Below, piece after piece: positions 35,466 to 44,542 of a DNA stretch of 56,770 bases; the stretch's first letter is position 1; the number at the start of each line of letters is the position of its first letter. The DNA is taken from assembly GCA_020628175.1 (NCBI GenBank), contig JAHDFK010000005.1, positions 1 through 56,770 on the forward strand, written 5' to 3'. The notes under the pieces are model-generated. The model saw only the letters and a program-made list of their open reading frames with translations, was not told the origin of the DNA and searched no databases. Origin of the DNA: Wenyingzhuangia sp. (GTDB lineage Bacteria; Bacteroidota; Bacteroidia; Flavobacteriales; Flavobacteriaceae). The translations under genes and the position numbers were made by a program.

Positions 35466-36476
35466 ATGAAAAAGCTAAACTTTCTAGATAAATTACTGTT
35501 TTTAGCAAACATTTTTGTTGCTACGTTTCTTATACTAGCCTATTTAATTCCTTTTCTAGACCCAGAACAATATGCATTAGTTTCTATTTTAAATCTTGTT
35601 TTTCCTATTCTTGTAGCAGCGAACCTCATTTTTGTGGTTCTTTGGATTTTAAAATTAAAACCTCAGTTTTTAATTTCTTTACTTGTATTATTACTTGGAA
35701 GTAATCATTTAAAAGCTCTTTATCAAATTTCTAAAAACCCTGATCCTGTAGAAAACAATAGTGTAAAAGTTTTAAGCTACAACGTAAGACAGTTTAATCG
35801 TTTAAATTGGATCAAATCGCCTAATATCAAACAAAAAATATGCAACTATATAAATGATCAGAATGCTGATATTGTTTGTTTTCAAGAATACACAAATGCC
35901 AAAAATATATCTCTAACACATCCTTATAAAACTGAAATTAAAACTCGTAGTGGAGGCCAAGCTATTTATAGCAATTATAAAATTGTAAATTATGGTAACC
36001 TAGTATTTCCACAAACATCTAACAATGCTATTTTTGCAGATATCAAAATAGACAAAAAAATTATACGTATCTATAATATACACTTACAATCATTTTATTT
36101 AAACACTAATAAACAATATTATGGAAACACAGGTAACGAAGCTCTGTTAAAAAAAATATCTTATAATTTTAAAAAACAATCTTCTCAAATTAAATTATTA
36201 CAGGAACATATTCAAAAATCTCCCTATCCATCTATTTTAATGGGAGATTTTAACAATAATGCTTTTTCTTGGAACTATAATCAATTAACGAAAACGCATA
36301 AAGATGCTTTTGTAGAAGCAGGGTCTGGACTTGGAAAAACGTATAATTATTTTTTACCGTTTCGTATTGATTTTATTTTTGCTGACAAAAACATGTCTGT
36401 AAACTCTTTCCAATCGCATAAAGTAAAACTTTCTGACCATTACCCTATTAGTGCTTCAATAAATATTAATAATTAG
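35466..36476 (+). CDS. Membrane-anchored endonuclease/exonuclease/phosphatase-family protein
   Basis: A 336-residue protein: three hydrophobic helices in the first 90 residues, then an EEP domain from about 95 with SYNVRQFNR, DIVCFQEYTN (metal Glu), GDFNNN (Asp/Asn) and SDHYPI (catalytic Asp-His). The active-site domain should face the periplasm. The family includes nucleases and phosphodiesterases; the true substrate is unknown. It starts 2 bp after the second rhomboid stop. Confidence 0.88.
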   Translation: MKKLNFLDKLLFLANIFVATFLILAYLIPFLDPEQYALVSILNLVFPILVAANLIFVVLWILKLKPQFLISLLVLLLGSNHLKALYQISKNPDPVENNSVKVLSYNVRQFNRLNWIKSPNIKQKICNYINDQNADIVCFQEYTNAKNISLTHPYKTEIKTRSGGQAIYSNYKIVNYGNLVFPQTSNNAIFADIKIDKKIIRIYNIHLQSFYLNTNKQYYGNTGNEALLKKISYNFKKQSSQIKLLQEHIQKSPYPSILMGDFNNNAFSWNYNQLTKTHKDAFVEAGSGLGKTYNYFLPFRIDFIFADKNMSVNSFQSHKVKLSDHYPISASININN

Positions 36477-36489
36477 TATATTTGATCGT

Positions 36490-37110
36490 ATGAAAATAAA
36501 GTTGATTCCATTTATAGCCTTTTTATCATTTTGTCTATTTTCAAATAGCTTAATGTCGCAAGAAGCAGACAGTAAAGAAATTGAAAAAATAGAAGAAGAA
36601 GAAGAAGCACCTAAAAAAAAGTCTTACAAAAAGAAACTTAAGAAAAAGGTTCGAAAAAAAATAAAAAAAAAGAAATACAAAGCTAAAAAGAAACGCTCTA
36701 CACCCTACAAACCTGTTGTAGATGAAAATTTCTATTCTGTTTTTACTGATTTTAGAATTCCGGTTAGAGAAAATATTAACGAGTCTGACTTACGTTACGA
36801 AGGATGGAAAACCTATTCGGGTACTTACGCCTTTCGTTGTAAAAATGAGAAAAGAGTACGACTTACTTATTGGTTTTTAGATAAAGATGGTGACAAGGAT
36901 AATAGATCTGAATTTATAAATGTAACGCCTCATAGCTTTAAATGTTTAGAGGATGATATTAAGTTTAAAGGATCGAAACCACCTAGAAAAAAGCGAAAAT
37001 CTAGAAAAAAACAAAAAGAAGAAGAAGTTGAAGAGGAACTACAAGATATAGAAACTACGGACGAGCAAGATGGCATAGAAGTTGAAGAAAATGTAGTTGA
37101 TGAAGAATAA
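36490..37110 (+). CDS. Secreted highly charged protein of unknown function
   Basis: A 206-residue protein with a signal peptide (about 1-23, LMSQ). Residues about 30-42 are acidic (EKIEEEEEAP), about 43-73 are almost all Lys/Arg, about 75-155 form a small folded region (FYSVFTDFRIPVRENINESD, LTYWFLDKDGDKDNRS) and the rest alternates basic and acidic stretches. The central part has a few Cys (RCKNEK, FKCLED). I do not recognise it. The next gene starts before its stop. Confidence 0.7.
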   Translation: MKIKLIPFIAFLSFCLFSNSLMSQEADSKEIEKIEEEEEAPKKKSYKKKLKKKVRKKIKKKKYKAKKKRSTPYKPVVDENFYSVFTDFRIPVRENINESDLRYEGWKTYSGTYAFRCKNEKRVRLTYWFLDKDGDKDNRSEFINVTPHSFKCLEDDIKFKGSKPPRKKRKSRKKQKEEEVEEELQDIETTDEQDGIEVEENVVDEE

Positions 37111-37909
37111 ACATTTACTTTTACTATTTGCAATATGCTTTTTAAGTATCTGCAGAGGGTTTTCTCAAGACAAACTTATAAAATTCACCTTAAAAGGTAG
37201 AATTTCTAATGCTATAGATAGTACTGCTGTTGAGGGTACTACCCTTTTAAATTTAACTACAATTGATGGAACCTTATCTGGAAAAAATGGTGCTTTTGAA
37301 TTAGATTTAAAGGAAAACGACACCTTATTAATATCGCACATAGGATACCAATCTATTAAGCTAAAAATGACACGTGATTTGTCTAAAATTACAGAGCTAG
37401 ATATTGCCCTGTACCCTAAATTAGAGAAATTAAAAGAAGTTGTTATTGGTCATAAATTAGTTGGTTTTTTAGATATTGACATTAAAAATGTTCCGCGAGA
37501 TAAATACAATCGTATTCATATAAATGGTTTAAATCAAACTTATGAGGTTCGTAAAAATAGTCAGTCTATATCTGTATTAGGAAGTATTGTTAAAAATTTA
37601 ACAAACCCTGCGAAAATGCTTTACAATCTCTTTGGTAAAAAACCAAAAGAACTAAAAAGACTTAAAAAACTAAGAGATAAAGACAATACTCGTGAAATTT
37701 TAACCACTCGCTTTGACAGGGAGCTTATTTTAGACCATTTGCATATGAACATAGATGAGCTTACTCAAACATTAAACGAATGTAATTATTCGTCTTATTA
37801 CATAAAACGAGCTACAGATTTACAAATTATAGAAGCCGTATTAGAGTGTTACGAAAGTCACAAGGCAATTAAAGAAGGAAGTACTACTTACAGAGAGCCC
37901 CCTAAATAA
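37100..37909 (+). CDS. Secreted protein with carboxypeptidase-regulatory-like domain
   Basis: A 269-residue protein with a signal peptide (about 1-24, GFSQ). Residues about 30-105 are a CarboxypepD_reg-like beta sandwich (LKGRISNAIDSTAVEGTTLL, GKNGAFELDLKENDTLLISHIGYQ), the domain found at the start of many SusC-type receptors but here without a barrel. The helical C-terminal half is common in flavobacterial proteins of unknown role. ATG at 37100 is chosen over TTG at 37097. It overlaps the preceding gene by 11 bp and the convergent DUF2461 gene by 8 bp. Confidence 0.78.
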   Translation: MKNKHLLLLFAICFLSICRGFSQDKLIKFTLKGRISNAIDSTAVEGTTLLNLTTIDGTLSGKNGAFELDLKENDTLLISHIGYQSIKLKMTRDLSKITELDIALYPKLEKLKEVVIGHKLVGFLDIDIKNVPRDKYNRIHINGLNQTYEVRKNSQSISVLGSIVKNLTNPAKMLYNLFGKKPKELKRLKKLRDKDNTREILTTRFDRELILDHLHMNIDELTQTLNECNYSSYYIKRATDLQIIEAVLECYESHKAIKEGSTTYREPPK

Positions 37910-38579
37910 GAGATTCTCCATTTAAATTGGTCGTTAATACATCGCTCATATAATCTAAAAATGGTTTTGCTGCTCTAAATCCTGCCAATACCTCAGCATA
38001 AAAATTAGGATCTAAAACTTCATCTTGTGTAAATTTCTTTAAAAGGATAAAATCTTTTTTACGTATCAATTCTATATTTTCATGAGTTTTATCAAATCCT
38101 TTAGGAGCTGTTTTTAAACTCTCTCCTTTATGAAAACCTTTAAAAATATTTTTTAAAGCATCTGCATTTAAAATTTCATGAATTTCACTACTATCCATTT
38201 CAAATTCTTTTCTAATCCTTAACAAATCTTCTTTGTTAGGTTGCCAAAAACCACAGGCAATAAAAGAGCCTTTAGGTGTTATTTCTACATGATAACCACC
38301 TCGCAAAGCATCGGTTGCTCTTTTGTAACTACAACTCCTGTACAACTTGTAAGGCGATTTGTCTTTAGAAAAGCGTACATCTCTGTATATTCTGTAGGCT
38401 TTCATTGCTTCAATATCATCTTCTTCGCGTAATCCATTCATTACAGCTGTAAAAAAAGCTTTTATTTTTTCATCTTCTTCCTGAAACCATCTTTTATTAT
38501 CTGCAAACCATTCTCTCGTATTATTTTTCTCTAAAGTACTTAAAAATTTAAATATAGATGGGGCTACTTGACTACTCAT
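37902..38579 (-). CDS. DUF2461-family protein
   Basis: A 225-residue protein matching DUF2461: FLSTLEKNNTREWFADNKRWF (about 12-32), YRIYRDVRFSKDKSPYK (about 62-78), GGYHVEITPKGSFIACGFWQP (about 95-115). Widespread in bacteria and fungi, no known activity. No export signal. Its end overlaps the convergent gene by 8 bp. Confidence 0.88.
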   Translation of the reverse strand: MSSQVAPSIFKFLSTLEKNNTREWFADNKRWFQEEDEKIKAFFTAVMNGLREEDDIEAMKAYRIYRDVRFSKDKSPYKLYRSCSYKRATDALRGGYHVEITPKGSFIACGFWQPNKEDLLRIRKEFEMDSSEIHEILNADALKNIFKGFHKGESLKTAPKGFDKTHENIELIRKKDFILLKKFTQDEVLDPNFYAEVLAGFRAAKPFLDYMSDVLTTNLNGESLI

Positions 38580-38767
38580 AAAACTTTATTATTTATAGTA
38601 TTCTAAAGTACAAATTATTGCCATAAAACAGCTTTATTTTCATCAAATAAAAAATGTAAAACAAACTAAATTTCGTAAATTTATATAACGATTTTTCAAT
38701 CAACATACCTAGTAAAAACGACAGATTATTTCTTCGTTTTAACGCTTTTTAAATCCTTATTTGTCTT

Positions 38768-40099
38768 ATGGAAGACATGCTTTTTTACGATCGCTTACAA
38801 TTTGCGTTTACCATTACGTTTCATTACATTTTTCCGCAACTTACAATGGGGCTCTCTTTAATTATATTGTTCTTTAAAGGGTACTATTTAAAGTCTAATT
38901 TGAAAATTTATAATGATGCCGCTACGTTTTTCATGAAAATATTTGCTATTAACTTTACAATGGGAGTAATTACAGGAATTCCTATGGAGTTTCAGTTTGG
39001 TACAAATTGGGCAAAGTTTTCTGAACTCACAGGAGGTATTATTGGACAAACGTTGGCTATGGAGGGAACCTTTTCTTTTTTCTTAGAATCTTCGTTTTTA
39101 GCACTCTTTATTTTTGGAGAAAAAATAATGAGTCCGAAACTCCATTTTTTAACAGGTTTTTTAGTTTTTCTAGGTTCATGGGCTAGTGGTTATTTTATAT
39201 TAGCCACCAATGCTTGGATGCAACACCCTGTTGGTTATGAGGTTTTAGAAAACGGTAAATTTATTCTTACTCACTTTTCAGAACTTTTTAGCAATCCATG
39301 GCTCTTACCCGCTTTTCTTCACAATCAAATGGCTTCTTTAGTAACCTCGTCTTTTGTAGTTGCAAGTATTGGTGCCTTTTACTTATTAATTGCTAAAAAC
39401 AAAAAACATGGGCAATTATTTTTAAAAACAGGAATTCTATTCGGAGTTGTTTCAAGCTTATTAGTTGCTTTTCCTACGGGAGATTTAAATGCAAAAAATG
39501 TAGCCAAATACCAACCTGCTGCTTTTGCTGCTATGGAAGGTATTTTTGAAACAGAACCTGCTGGGGCTGAAATTGTTTTAATCGGTCAGCCTAATATGGT
39601 AGAAAAAAAACTAGATAACAAAATAGCTGTTCCTAATATTTTAAGTTTTTTAACCTATCAAGATTGGAACAAGCAAATTATAGGAATGGATCATTTTAAA
39701 AAAGAAGAACTTCCCGATAACATTCCGGCACTGTATTATTCTTACCACATAATGGTTGGTTTAGGAACTATATTTATTAGTGTTATGCTACTTTCGGCTG
39801 TATTCTTGTATCTTAAAAAAATATACACCTTTAAACCTCTCTTATGGACTATACTACTTTTAGTTCCTTTTCCTTTTATAGCTAACTTAACAGGTTGGTA
39901 TGTTGCTGAACTGGGTAGACAACCTTATCTTGTATACGGCTTGTTAAAAACTAGCGAAGGAATATCTCCAACGGTTTCTTCTGGAAATACTCTTTTTACC
40001 CTACTAGGTTTTGTGGCTTTGTATATGTTATTAGGACTTTTATTTTTAATTCTTGTGGGAAAAACAATTTACCACGGACCTCAACCTCAAAAACACTAA
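38768..40099 (+). CDS. cydA: Cytochrome bd ubiquinol oxidase subunit I
   Basis: A 443-residue membrane protein, about nine helices. Early His in FAFTITFHYIFPQLTMG, the GIPMEFQFGTNWAKF segment, and GWYVAELGRQP (about 377-387) are family features binding haems b558, b595 and d. The periplasmic quinol loop is short, as usual outside the gamma-proteobacteria. The oxidase reduces O2 to water at high affinity without pumping. Operon with cydB (3 bp gap) and a small third gene. Confidence 0.95.
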   Translation: MEDMLFYDRLQFAFTITFHYIFPQLTMGLSLIILFFKGYYLKSNLKIYNDAATFFMKIFAINFTMGVITGIPMEFQFGTNWAKFSELTGGIIGQTLAMEGTFSFFLESSFLALFIFGEKIMSPKLHFLTGFLVFLGSWASGYFILATNAWMQHPVGYEVLENGKFILTHFSELFSNPWLLPAFLHNQMASLVTSSFVVASIGAFYLLIAKNKKHGQLFLKTGILFGVVSSLLVAFPTGDLNAKNVAKYQPAAFAAMEGIFETEPAGAEIVLIGQPNMVEKKLDNKIAVPNILSFLTYQDWNKQIIGMDHFKKEELPDNIPALYYSYHIMVGLGTIFISVMLLSAVFLYLKKIYTFKPLLWTILLLVPFPFIANLTGWYVAELGRQPYLVYGLLKTSEGISPTVSSGNTLFTLLGFVALYMLLGLLFLILVGKTIYHGPQPQKH

Positions 40100-40102
40100 A
40101 AC

Positions 40103-41176
40103 ATGGAATTATTTTGGTACGTTATTATTGTATTGGTATTGTTAGGTTATTTTATACTGGATGGATATGATTTTGGGACAGGGATTATTCATTTGTTTTT
40201 TGCAAAAACAAAAAATGACAAAGAAGTAATTTCTAAAGCAGCCGGTTTATTTTGGGATTCTAACGAAGTTTGGCTCGTTGCCGCTGGTGGTTTATTATTT
40301 ATGGCTTTTCCTACCTTGTATGCTGCTGCTTTTAGTGGCTTTTATTTACCACTAATTATAATTTTATGGTTAATTATATTTAGAGCTCTTGGTTTAGAAT
40401 TAAGAGCACAAATTAACCATACTATATGGAAAACTATTTGGGATACTGCCTTTGGAGTTTCGAGCTTGTTGTTAACTTTCTTTTTTGGAATAGCTTTAGG
40501 TAATGTTGTAAGAGGTGTGAATTTAGGAGGTGTAGAAAACGGTACTGCTGCTTACGAAGCACACTACTTCTTTTTGCCTTTATGGGACAGTAGTTTTAGC
40601 CCTACAACATTACACCACGGAGTTATAGATTGGTTTACGTTGGTTATTGGTTTTGTATCTGTAATTGTGCTTTCTATACACGGTGCAAATTGGATAATTC
40701 TAAAAACAAACAGTAGTATTAATAAAAAATTAAAAACAGTTATTTTTAATTTAAACATTGTACTCGTATTTTTTACAATTTTTTCAATAAGTATTTGGCA
40801 TATCATCAACCCAAATCCATTTGCTAATTTTTATAAGAATATCGGTTTATTTGTATTTCCACTACTCTACTTTACAGGGTTGATTGGATTGTTTTTTATC
40901 AAAAAAAATAAAAAAGAAATTTATGGTTTTGTGTGTTCTTGTTTGTTAATTATTGGAGGTATTACAACAACACTTGCTACCATGTTTCCAGTTTTACTAC
41001 CCTCTACAAATACTAAAAGCCCAAGCTTAACTATTTACAATACCAGTACATCAGCCTACGGAATGCGTGTTGCATTGCCTTGGATGTTGGTAGGTATCGT
41101 TTTGATTATTATTTATTTTGTGATACAGAAAAGATTAAATGCAGGTAAAATTGACGAACGCGAATATGGACACTAA
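40103..41176 (+). CDS. cydB: Cytochrome bd ubiquinol oxidase subunit II
   Basis: A 357-residue membrane protein with the family start LGYFILDGYDFGTGI and FWDSNEVWLVAAGGLLFMAFP (about 49-69). It pairs with CydA to form the oxidase. A 96-residue membrane protein starts 4 bp after its stop. Confidence 0.95.
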   Translation: MELFWYVIIVLVLLGYFILDGYDFGTGIIHLFFAKTKNDKEVISKAAGLFWDSNEVWLVAAGGLLFMAFPTLYAAAFSGFYLPLIIILWLIIFRALGLELRAQINHTIWKTIWDTAFGVSSLLLTFFFGIALGNVVRGVNLGGVENGTAAYEAHYFFLPLWDSSFSPTTLHHGVIDWFTLVIGFVSVIVLSIHGANWIILKTNSSINKKLKTVIFNLNIVLVFFTIFSISIWHIINPNPFANFYKNIGLFVFPLLYFTGLIGLFFIKKNKKEIYGFVCSCLLIIGGITTTLATMFPVLLPSTNTKSPSLTIYNTSTSAYGMRVALPWMLVGIVLIIIYFVIQKRLNAGKIDEREYGH

Positions 41177-41180
41177 GTAA

Positions 41181-41471
41181 ATGACAGAAACAATTATTTC
41201 TTTATTAAGTATTATAGTAGGTATTGTAGGTACAGTAATATTTGCTCGTATTTACACAACTTCATTTTCTGGTATAACATTACCTACTATTTGTGGTGTA
41301 TTTGGTAGTATATTGTTTATAAAGGTTTTTAGTCGCTTGGGGTTTAGCCCAAATCACATTACGCATAGTCACTCTAAAATACTGTTACTCTTACTAAATT
41401 TTGCAGTTTCTATTCTTGGAGGTATTGCTGTATTAAAATTTATCTTTTACGTGAAGAAAAAATACACATAA
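41181..41471 (+). CDS. Small membrane protein in the cyd operon
   Basis: A 96-residue protein with three predicted helices (about 4-22, 33-50 and 66-88) and a His-rich loop (HITHSHSK, about 58-65). It is close enough to cydB to be co-translated. It is larger than the CydX subunit of enterobacteria and shows no similarity that I recognise; it also recalls small YeaQ/YmgE-type membrane proteins in size. It may be an accessory subunit or assembly factor of the oxidase (inference). Confidence 0.7.
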   Translation: MTETIISLLSIIVGIVGTVIFARIYTTSFSGITLPTICGVFGSILFIKVFSRLGFSPNHITHSHSKILLLLLNFAVSILGGIAVLKFIFYVKKKYT

Positions 41472-41522
41472 CTCGGTTAGATTTTTATTTTTGTAACTTA
41501 TAATTGCTTTTAAACTATTACT

Positions 41523-42359
41523 ATGGAAACCATTGACATTTCAAAAAATATAAACAAGTACTTAGATCTTATCACAGATAATGTTATAAAATTTACTCCC
41601 AAATTAATTTTAGCGGGTTTATTATTATGGATAGGCTTTAAGTTGATTAAAAAAGTTGATAAGGCCATTAATAAGAGTCTCAAAAAGATTCAAATTTCTG
41701 ATACAATGCGGCCTTTTTTAAGTTCGCTACTCTCTAATTTATTAAAAATTGTACTGCTTTTTATTGCCATCTCTATTGTAGGTATTCAATTATCTGGATT
41801 GGTAACTATTGTAGCTGCCATGGGATTTGCTATTGGAATGTCTCTACAAGGTAGTTTGGGTAATTTTGCTTCTGGAATTTTAATCTTATTTTTAAAACCC
41901 TATAAAGTTAAAGACTGGATTCAAATTGACGATAAATTTGGGAAAGTTGAAGAAATAGGAATTTTTAATACCATCGTGATAACTCCTGGTAACAAAACCT
42001 TAATTGTTCCAAATTCTAAAATTACAGATGGGGTAGTTACCAATTACTCTATTAAAGGAGTGGTTCGTTTAGAGTTAAACATACACATACCCTACAGCGA
42101 AGATTTTCCTAAGGTAAAGGAAATTATATTAGAAGAACTAAAAACTCTTACTTGTTTACATCAAGATATTACACCAGAAATTGGAATTGAAAATTTTGAC
42201 ACACACAATATTATGCTTGCTGTTAGGCCTTACGCTACCCCTGATAACTATTGGGAGGCTACGTTCGAAACCCATCAAGCTATTAAAAAAGTATTTAGCA
42301 AACACAACATACAAGTTGCCTACTCAGAAGGTATTGAGCTGGGAACAATTGGTAAATAG
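41523..42359 (+). CDS. mscS: MscS-family mechanosensitive channel
   Basis: A 278-residue channel of typical MscS length. Helices at about 22-41, 64-88 and 90-120; the pore helix is Gly/Ala patterned (AAMGFAIGMSLQGSLGNFASG), followed by the beta domain (KPYKVKDWIQIDDKFGKVEEIGIF; PNSKITDG) and an alpha/beta C-terminus. It releases osmolytes under hypo-osmotic shock. Ends at a strong terminator. Confidence 0.93.
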   Translation: METIDISKNINKYLDLITDNVIKFTPKLILAGLLLWIGFKLIKKVDKAINKSLKKIQISDTMRPFLSSLLSNLLKIVLLFIAISIVGIQLSGLVTIVAAMGFAIGMSLQGSLGNFASGILILFLKPYKVKDWIQIDDKFGKVEEIGIFNTIVITPGNKTLIVPNSKITDGVVTNYSIKGVVRLELNIHIPYSEDFPKVKEIILEELKTLTCLHQDITPEIGIENFDTHNIMLAVRPYATPDNYWEATFETHQAIKKVFSKHNIQVAYSEGIELGTIGK

Positions 42360-42370
42360 CCGTAGGTTTA

Positions 42371-42414
42371 AAAAAAGAGGGTTGAAATTTAATATTTCAA
42401 CCCTCTTTTTTTTA
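42371..42414 (+). terminator. Terminator of mscS
   Basis: An 18-bp stem (42371-42388 with 42394-42411), loop TTAAT, ending in a T-run. Confidence 0.92.
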
Positions 42415-42478
42415 GAAACTCTTCTGAAACACCTCACACTTCATCATTTTTTTTAACTTTAAATAAAAAAACAACATC

Positions 42479-42853
42479 ATGGGACTTCTTTTTAATATTA
42501 CAGCTATTGCTAGCGGACTTTTACTTGCCACATCTTTATTAGACAAATGGGATGGTGATAATGATTTTTTTGTAAAAACAGCAGCAAAACTTCTACCCTA
42601 TAAAACTACTATTGGAGGATTGATATTTGCCTTAGGGATTTTAGGTATTTTAAAACCTGGCTGCTTTATACACGACGGTATTGCTATTAGTGCAGGTTTG
42701 TTACTTATTACAGATTTGTTAGGAAAAGCCCCTGTAATAGGTAATTTATTAATAAAAGCATCTACAGCGCTTATGCCTTTTAAAGTTATTGTAGGGATTG
42801 CTATATTAACCGTGGGTATTACTCGTATTTTAGGAATGTACTTACTTTGCTAA
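42479..42853 (+). CDS. Small membrane protein with an internal duplication
   Basis: A 124-residue hydrophobic protein, four predicted helices. The first half (IASGLLLATSLLDK, LLPYKTTIGGLIFALGILGIL) and the second half (ISAGLLLITDLLGK, LMPFKVIVGIAILTVGITRIL) align as two repeats of about 50-60 residues, each with a loop ending in an ALxPxK/LLPYK turn. I know no named family. No operon partner; bounded by two terminators. Confidence 0.75.
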   Translation: MGLLFNITAIASGLLLATSLLDKWDGDNDFFVKTAAKLLPYKTTIGGLIFALGILGILKPGCFIHDGIAISAGLLLITDLLGKAPVIGNLLIKASTALMPFKVIVGIAILTVGITRILGMYLLC

Positions 42854-42916
42854 ATTTTAAAGTAGTTTTTTTGTTTTGTAGTACTTTTTTGTTAAAATTC
42901 AACTTACATTTTTAAC

Positions 42917-42952
42917 AAAAAAAGCTCCGAGAAATTATCTCGGAGCTTTTTT
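42917..42952. terminator. Bidirectional terminator between the duplicated membrane protein and ferredoxin
   Basis: Stem AGCTCCGAGA (42923-42932) with TCTCGGAGCT (42938-42947), A-run and T-run on the two sides. Confidence 0.92.
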
Positions 42953-42972
42953 AATATGTACTAGCAGTAAAA

Positions 42973-43323
42973 CTATTCTTTATGTAAGAATGCCTGCTTT
43001 GCTAATAATTCATCTTCAGATTCTACAATATCTTCGTCATCCACACAACAATCAACAGGACAAACAGCAGCACATTGAGGCTCATCGTGAAAACCTTTAC
43101 ATTCTGTACATTTATCTGGTACAATGTAATAAACTTCATCACTAATAGGCTCTTGTTCTTCATCTGCATTTCCTGCATTTCCGTTTGGTAATACAAAGTC
43201 ACCTTCTAAAGAAGTTCCTTCAGAGAATTTCCACTCTTCAGCTCCTTCATAAATAGCATTGTTAGGACATTCTGGCTCACATGCCCCACAGTTAATACAT
43301 TCATCAGTTATTATAATTGCCAT
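42973..43323 (-). CDS. 4Fe-4S dicluster ferredoxin
   Basis: A 116-residue ferredoxin of the kind found in Bacteroidota. Cluster 1 ligands are in CINCGACEPECP (about 9-20); cluster 2 in CTECKGFHDEPQCAAVCP (about 74-91), with a spacer of eight residues inside the second motif. The start at 43323 (MAIIITDECINCG) is conserved in this family, whereas the ATG at 43353 lies at the transcript start. An acidic tail follows. It is divergent from the acyl-CoA reductase gene, a pairing seen across the phylum. Confidence 0.93.
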   Translation of the reverse strand: MAIIITDECINCGACEPECPNNAIYEGAEEWKFSEGTSLEGDFVLPNGNAGNADEEQEPISDEVYYIVPDKCTECKGFHDEPQCAAVCPVDCCVDDEDIVESEDELLAKQAFLHKE

Positions 43324-43350
43324 CGATCTTTTTTCTTTAAATTTGTACCA

Positions 43351-43379
43351 CAAAAATAATACATTTTGTATTCATTCAA
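43351..43379 (-). promoter_or_regulatory. Promoter of the ferredoxin gene
   Basis: On the minus strand TTG (43377-43379), 18-bp spacer and TATTTTTG (43351-43358): perfect -33/-7 pattern, 27 bp before the ATG at 43323. Confidence 0.75.
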
Positions 43380-43399
43380 AACCCCCAAACTAACTTATA

Positions 43400-44458
43400 A
43401 TGAGTTTAGATAAGAGAAAAGAAGCGTTTGTAAAATTAGGTGCATTTTTAAGTCAATTTACAACAGACGGTATTACACAAAAAGAAGGCATTGCTTTTAA
43501 CGAATTATTTTTCGACATATTTACTACTCAAATTAAAAGAGCCGAAGAATACAATTCGTGGTTTACAAAAAACAACGTACTCTTTTCTTTAGAAAGTTGG
43601 GCAAATGCTTTAACGCAAAAAAATATAGACCAGTGGCTTAATCAATATACTATTCCCGAGCAAACTAATAAAACCATTGCTATTATTATGGCTGGTAATA
43701 TTCCGTTAGTTGGGTTTCACGATTTTTTAACCGTTGCTATTTCTGGAAATAAAATTCTTGCCAAACTTTCATCTAACGATAAATATTTTATTCCGTTAAT
43801 TGCAAAGTATTTAGAACATGTAGCGCCTAGTTTTAAAGGTAAATTTAACTTTACAGAAAAAAAACTAGAAAATTTTGATGCTGTTATTGCTACCGGGAGT
43901 AACAATACTGCACGTTACTTTGATTATTACTTTGGAAAACATCCTAACATTATTAGAAAAAACAGAAATGCAGTGGCTGTTTTAGATGGTAATGAAACTC
44001 CCGAACAACTGGAAGCCTTGAGTGATGATATTTTTAGATATTACGGATTGGGTTGTCGTAGCATCTCTAAAATTTTTGTTCCTAAAAATTACGATTTTGA
44101 CAAATTATTTAAAGCCATATACAAACATAAAGACATTATTAACTATACCAAATACGCTAATAATTACGATTATAACAAAGCAGTGTATTTAATGAGTTTG
44201 TTTGATATACAAGAAAACGGATTTTTAATGTTGAAAGAAGATGATAGCTATGCTTCTCCAATAGCATCGTTATTTTACGAATATTACGAAGATCTAAGCC
44301 ATTTAGAAAAACAGCTGATGAATGATGATGATAAAATACAATGTATTTCTACAGAACTAGCTATTAAGAATTCTATAAAATTAGGGCAAACGCAACAGCC
44401 AAAATTGTGGAATTACGCAGATAATGTTGATACTCTTAAATTTTTATTAGAACTATAA
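43400..44458 (+). CDS. LuxC-type acyl-CoA reductase
   Basis: A 352-residue NAD(P)H-dependent reductase. The LuxC-like core has IMAGNIPLVGFHDFL (about 94-108), ATGSNNTARYFDYYF (about 168-182) and the active-site Cys in YGLGCRSISK (about 220). It would reduce an acyl-CoA to an aldehyde. The gene is next to ferredoxin and serC-serA in many Bacteroidota, with no known reason. Substrate unknown; no luciferase genes are present. Confidence 0.85.
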   Translation: MSLDKRKEAFVKLGAFLSQFTTDGITQKEGIAFNELFFDIFTTQIKRAEEYNSWFTKNNVLFSLESWANALTQKNIDQWLNQYTIPEQTNKTIAIIMAGNIPLVGFHDFLTVAISGNKILAKLSSNDKYFIPLIAKYLEHVAPSFKGKFNFTEKKLENFDAVIATGSNNTARYFDYYFGKHPNIIRKNRNAVAVLDGNETPEQLEALSDDIFRYYGLGCRSISKIFVPKNYDFDKLFKAIYKHKDIINYTKYANNYDYNKAVYLMSLFDIQENGFLMLKEDDSYASPIASLFYEYYEDLSHLEKQLMNDDDKIQCISTELAIKNSIKLGQTQQPKLWNYADNVDTLKFLLEL

Positions 44459-44509
44459 AAATTCAACAAAATAAATAGATAAAGTTAAACGGAAAGCGTT
44501 CAGATTTTA

Positions 44510-44517
44510 TAAATTTG
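44510..44517 (+). promoter_or_regulatory. -7 element of serC
   Basis: TAAATTTG, 25 bp before the ATG at 44543. Confidence 0.5.
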
Positions 44518-44542
44518 TGGTTTCCAAAAAATAAATAACATA

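Noticed and set aside
42181..42456. 91-codon plus-strand frame overlapping the end of mscS
   Set aside because: It runs through the mscS terminator and lacks domain features.
43400..44458. Bioluminescence (lux) locus
   Set aside because: The gene is LuxC-like, but no luciferase, LuxD or LuxE is present and the setting is the usual Bacteroidota ferredoxin-serC neighbourhood.
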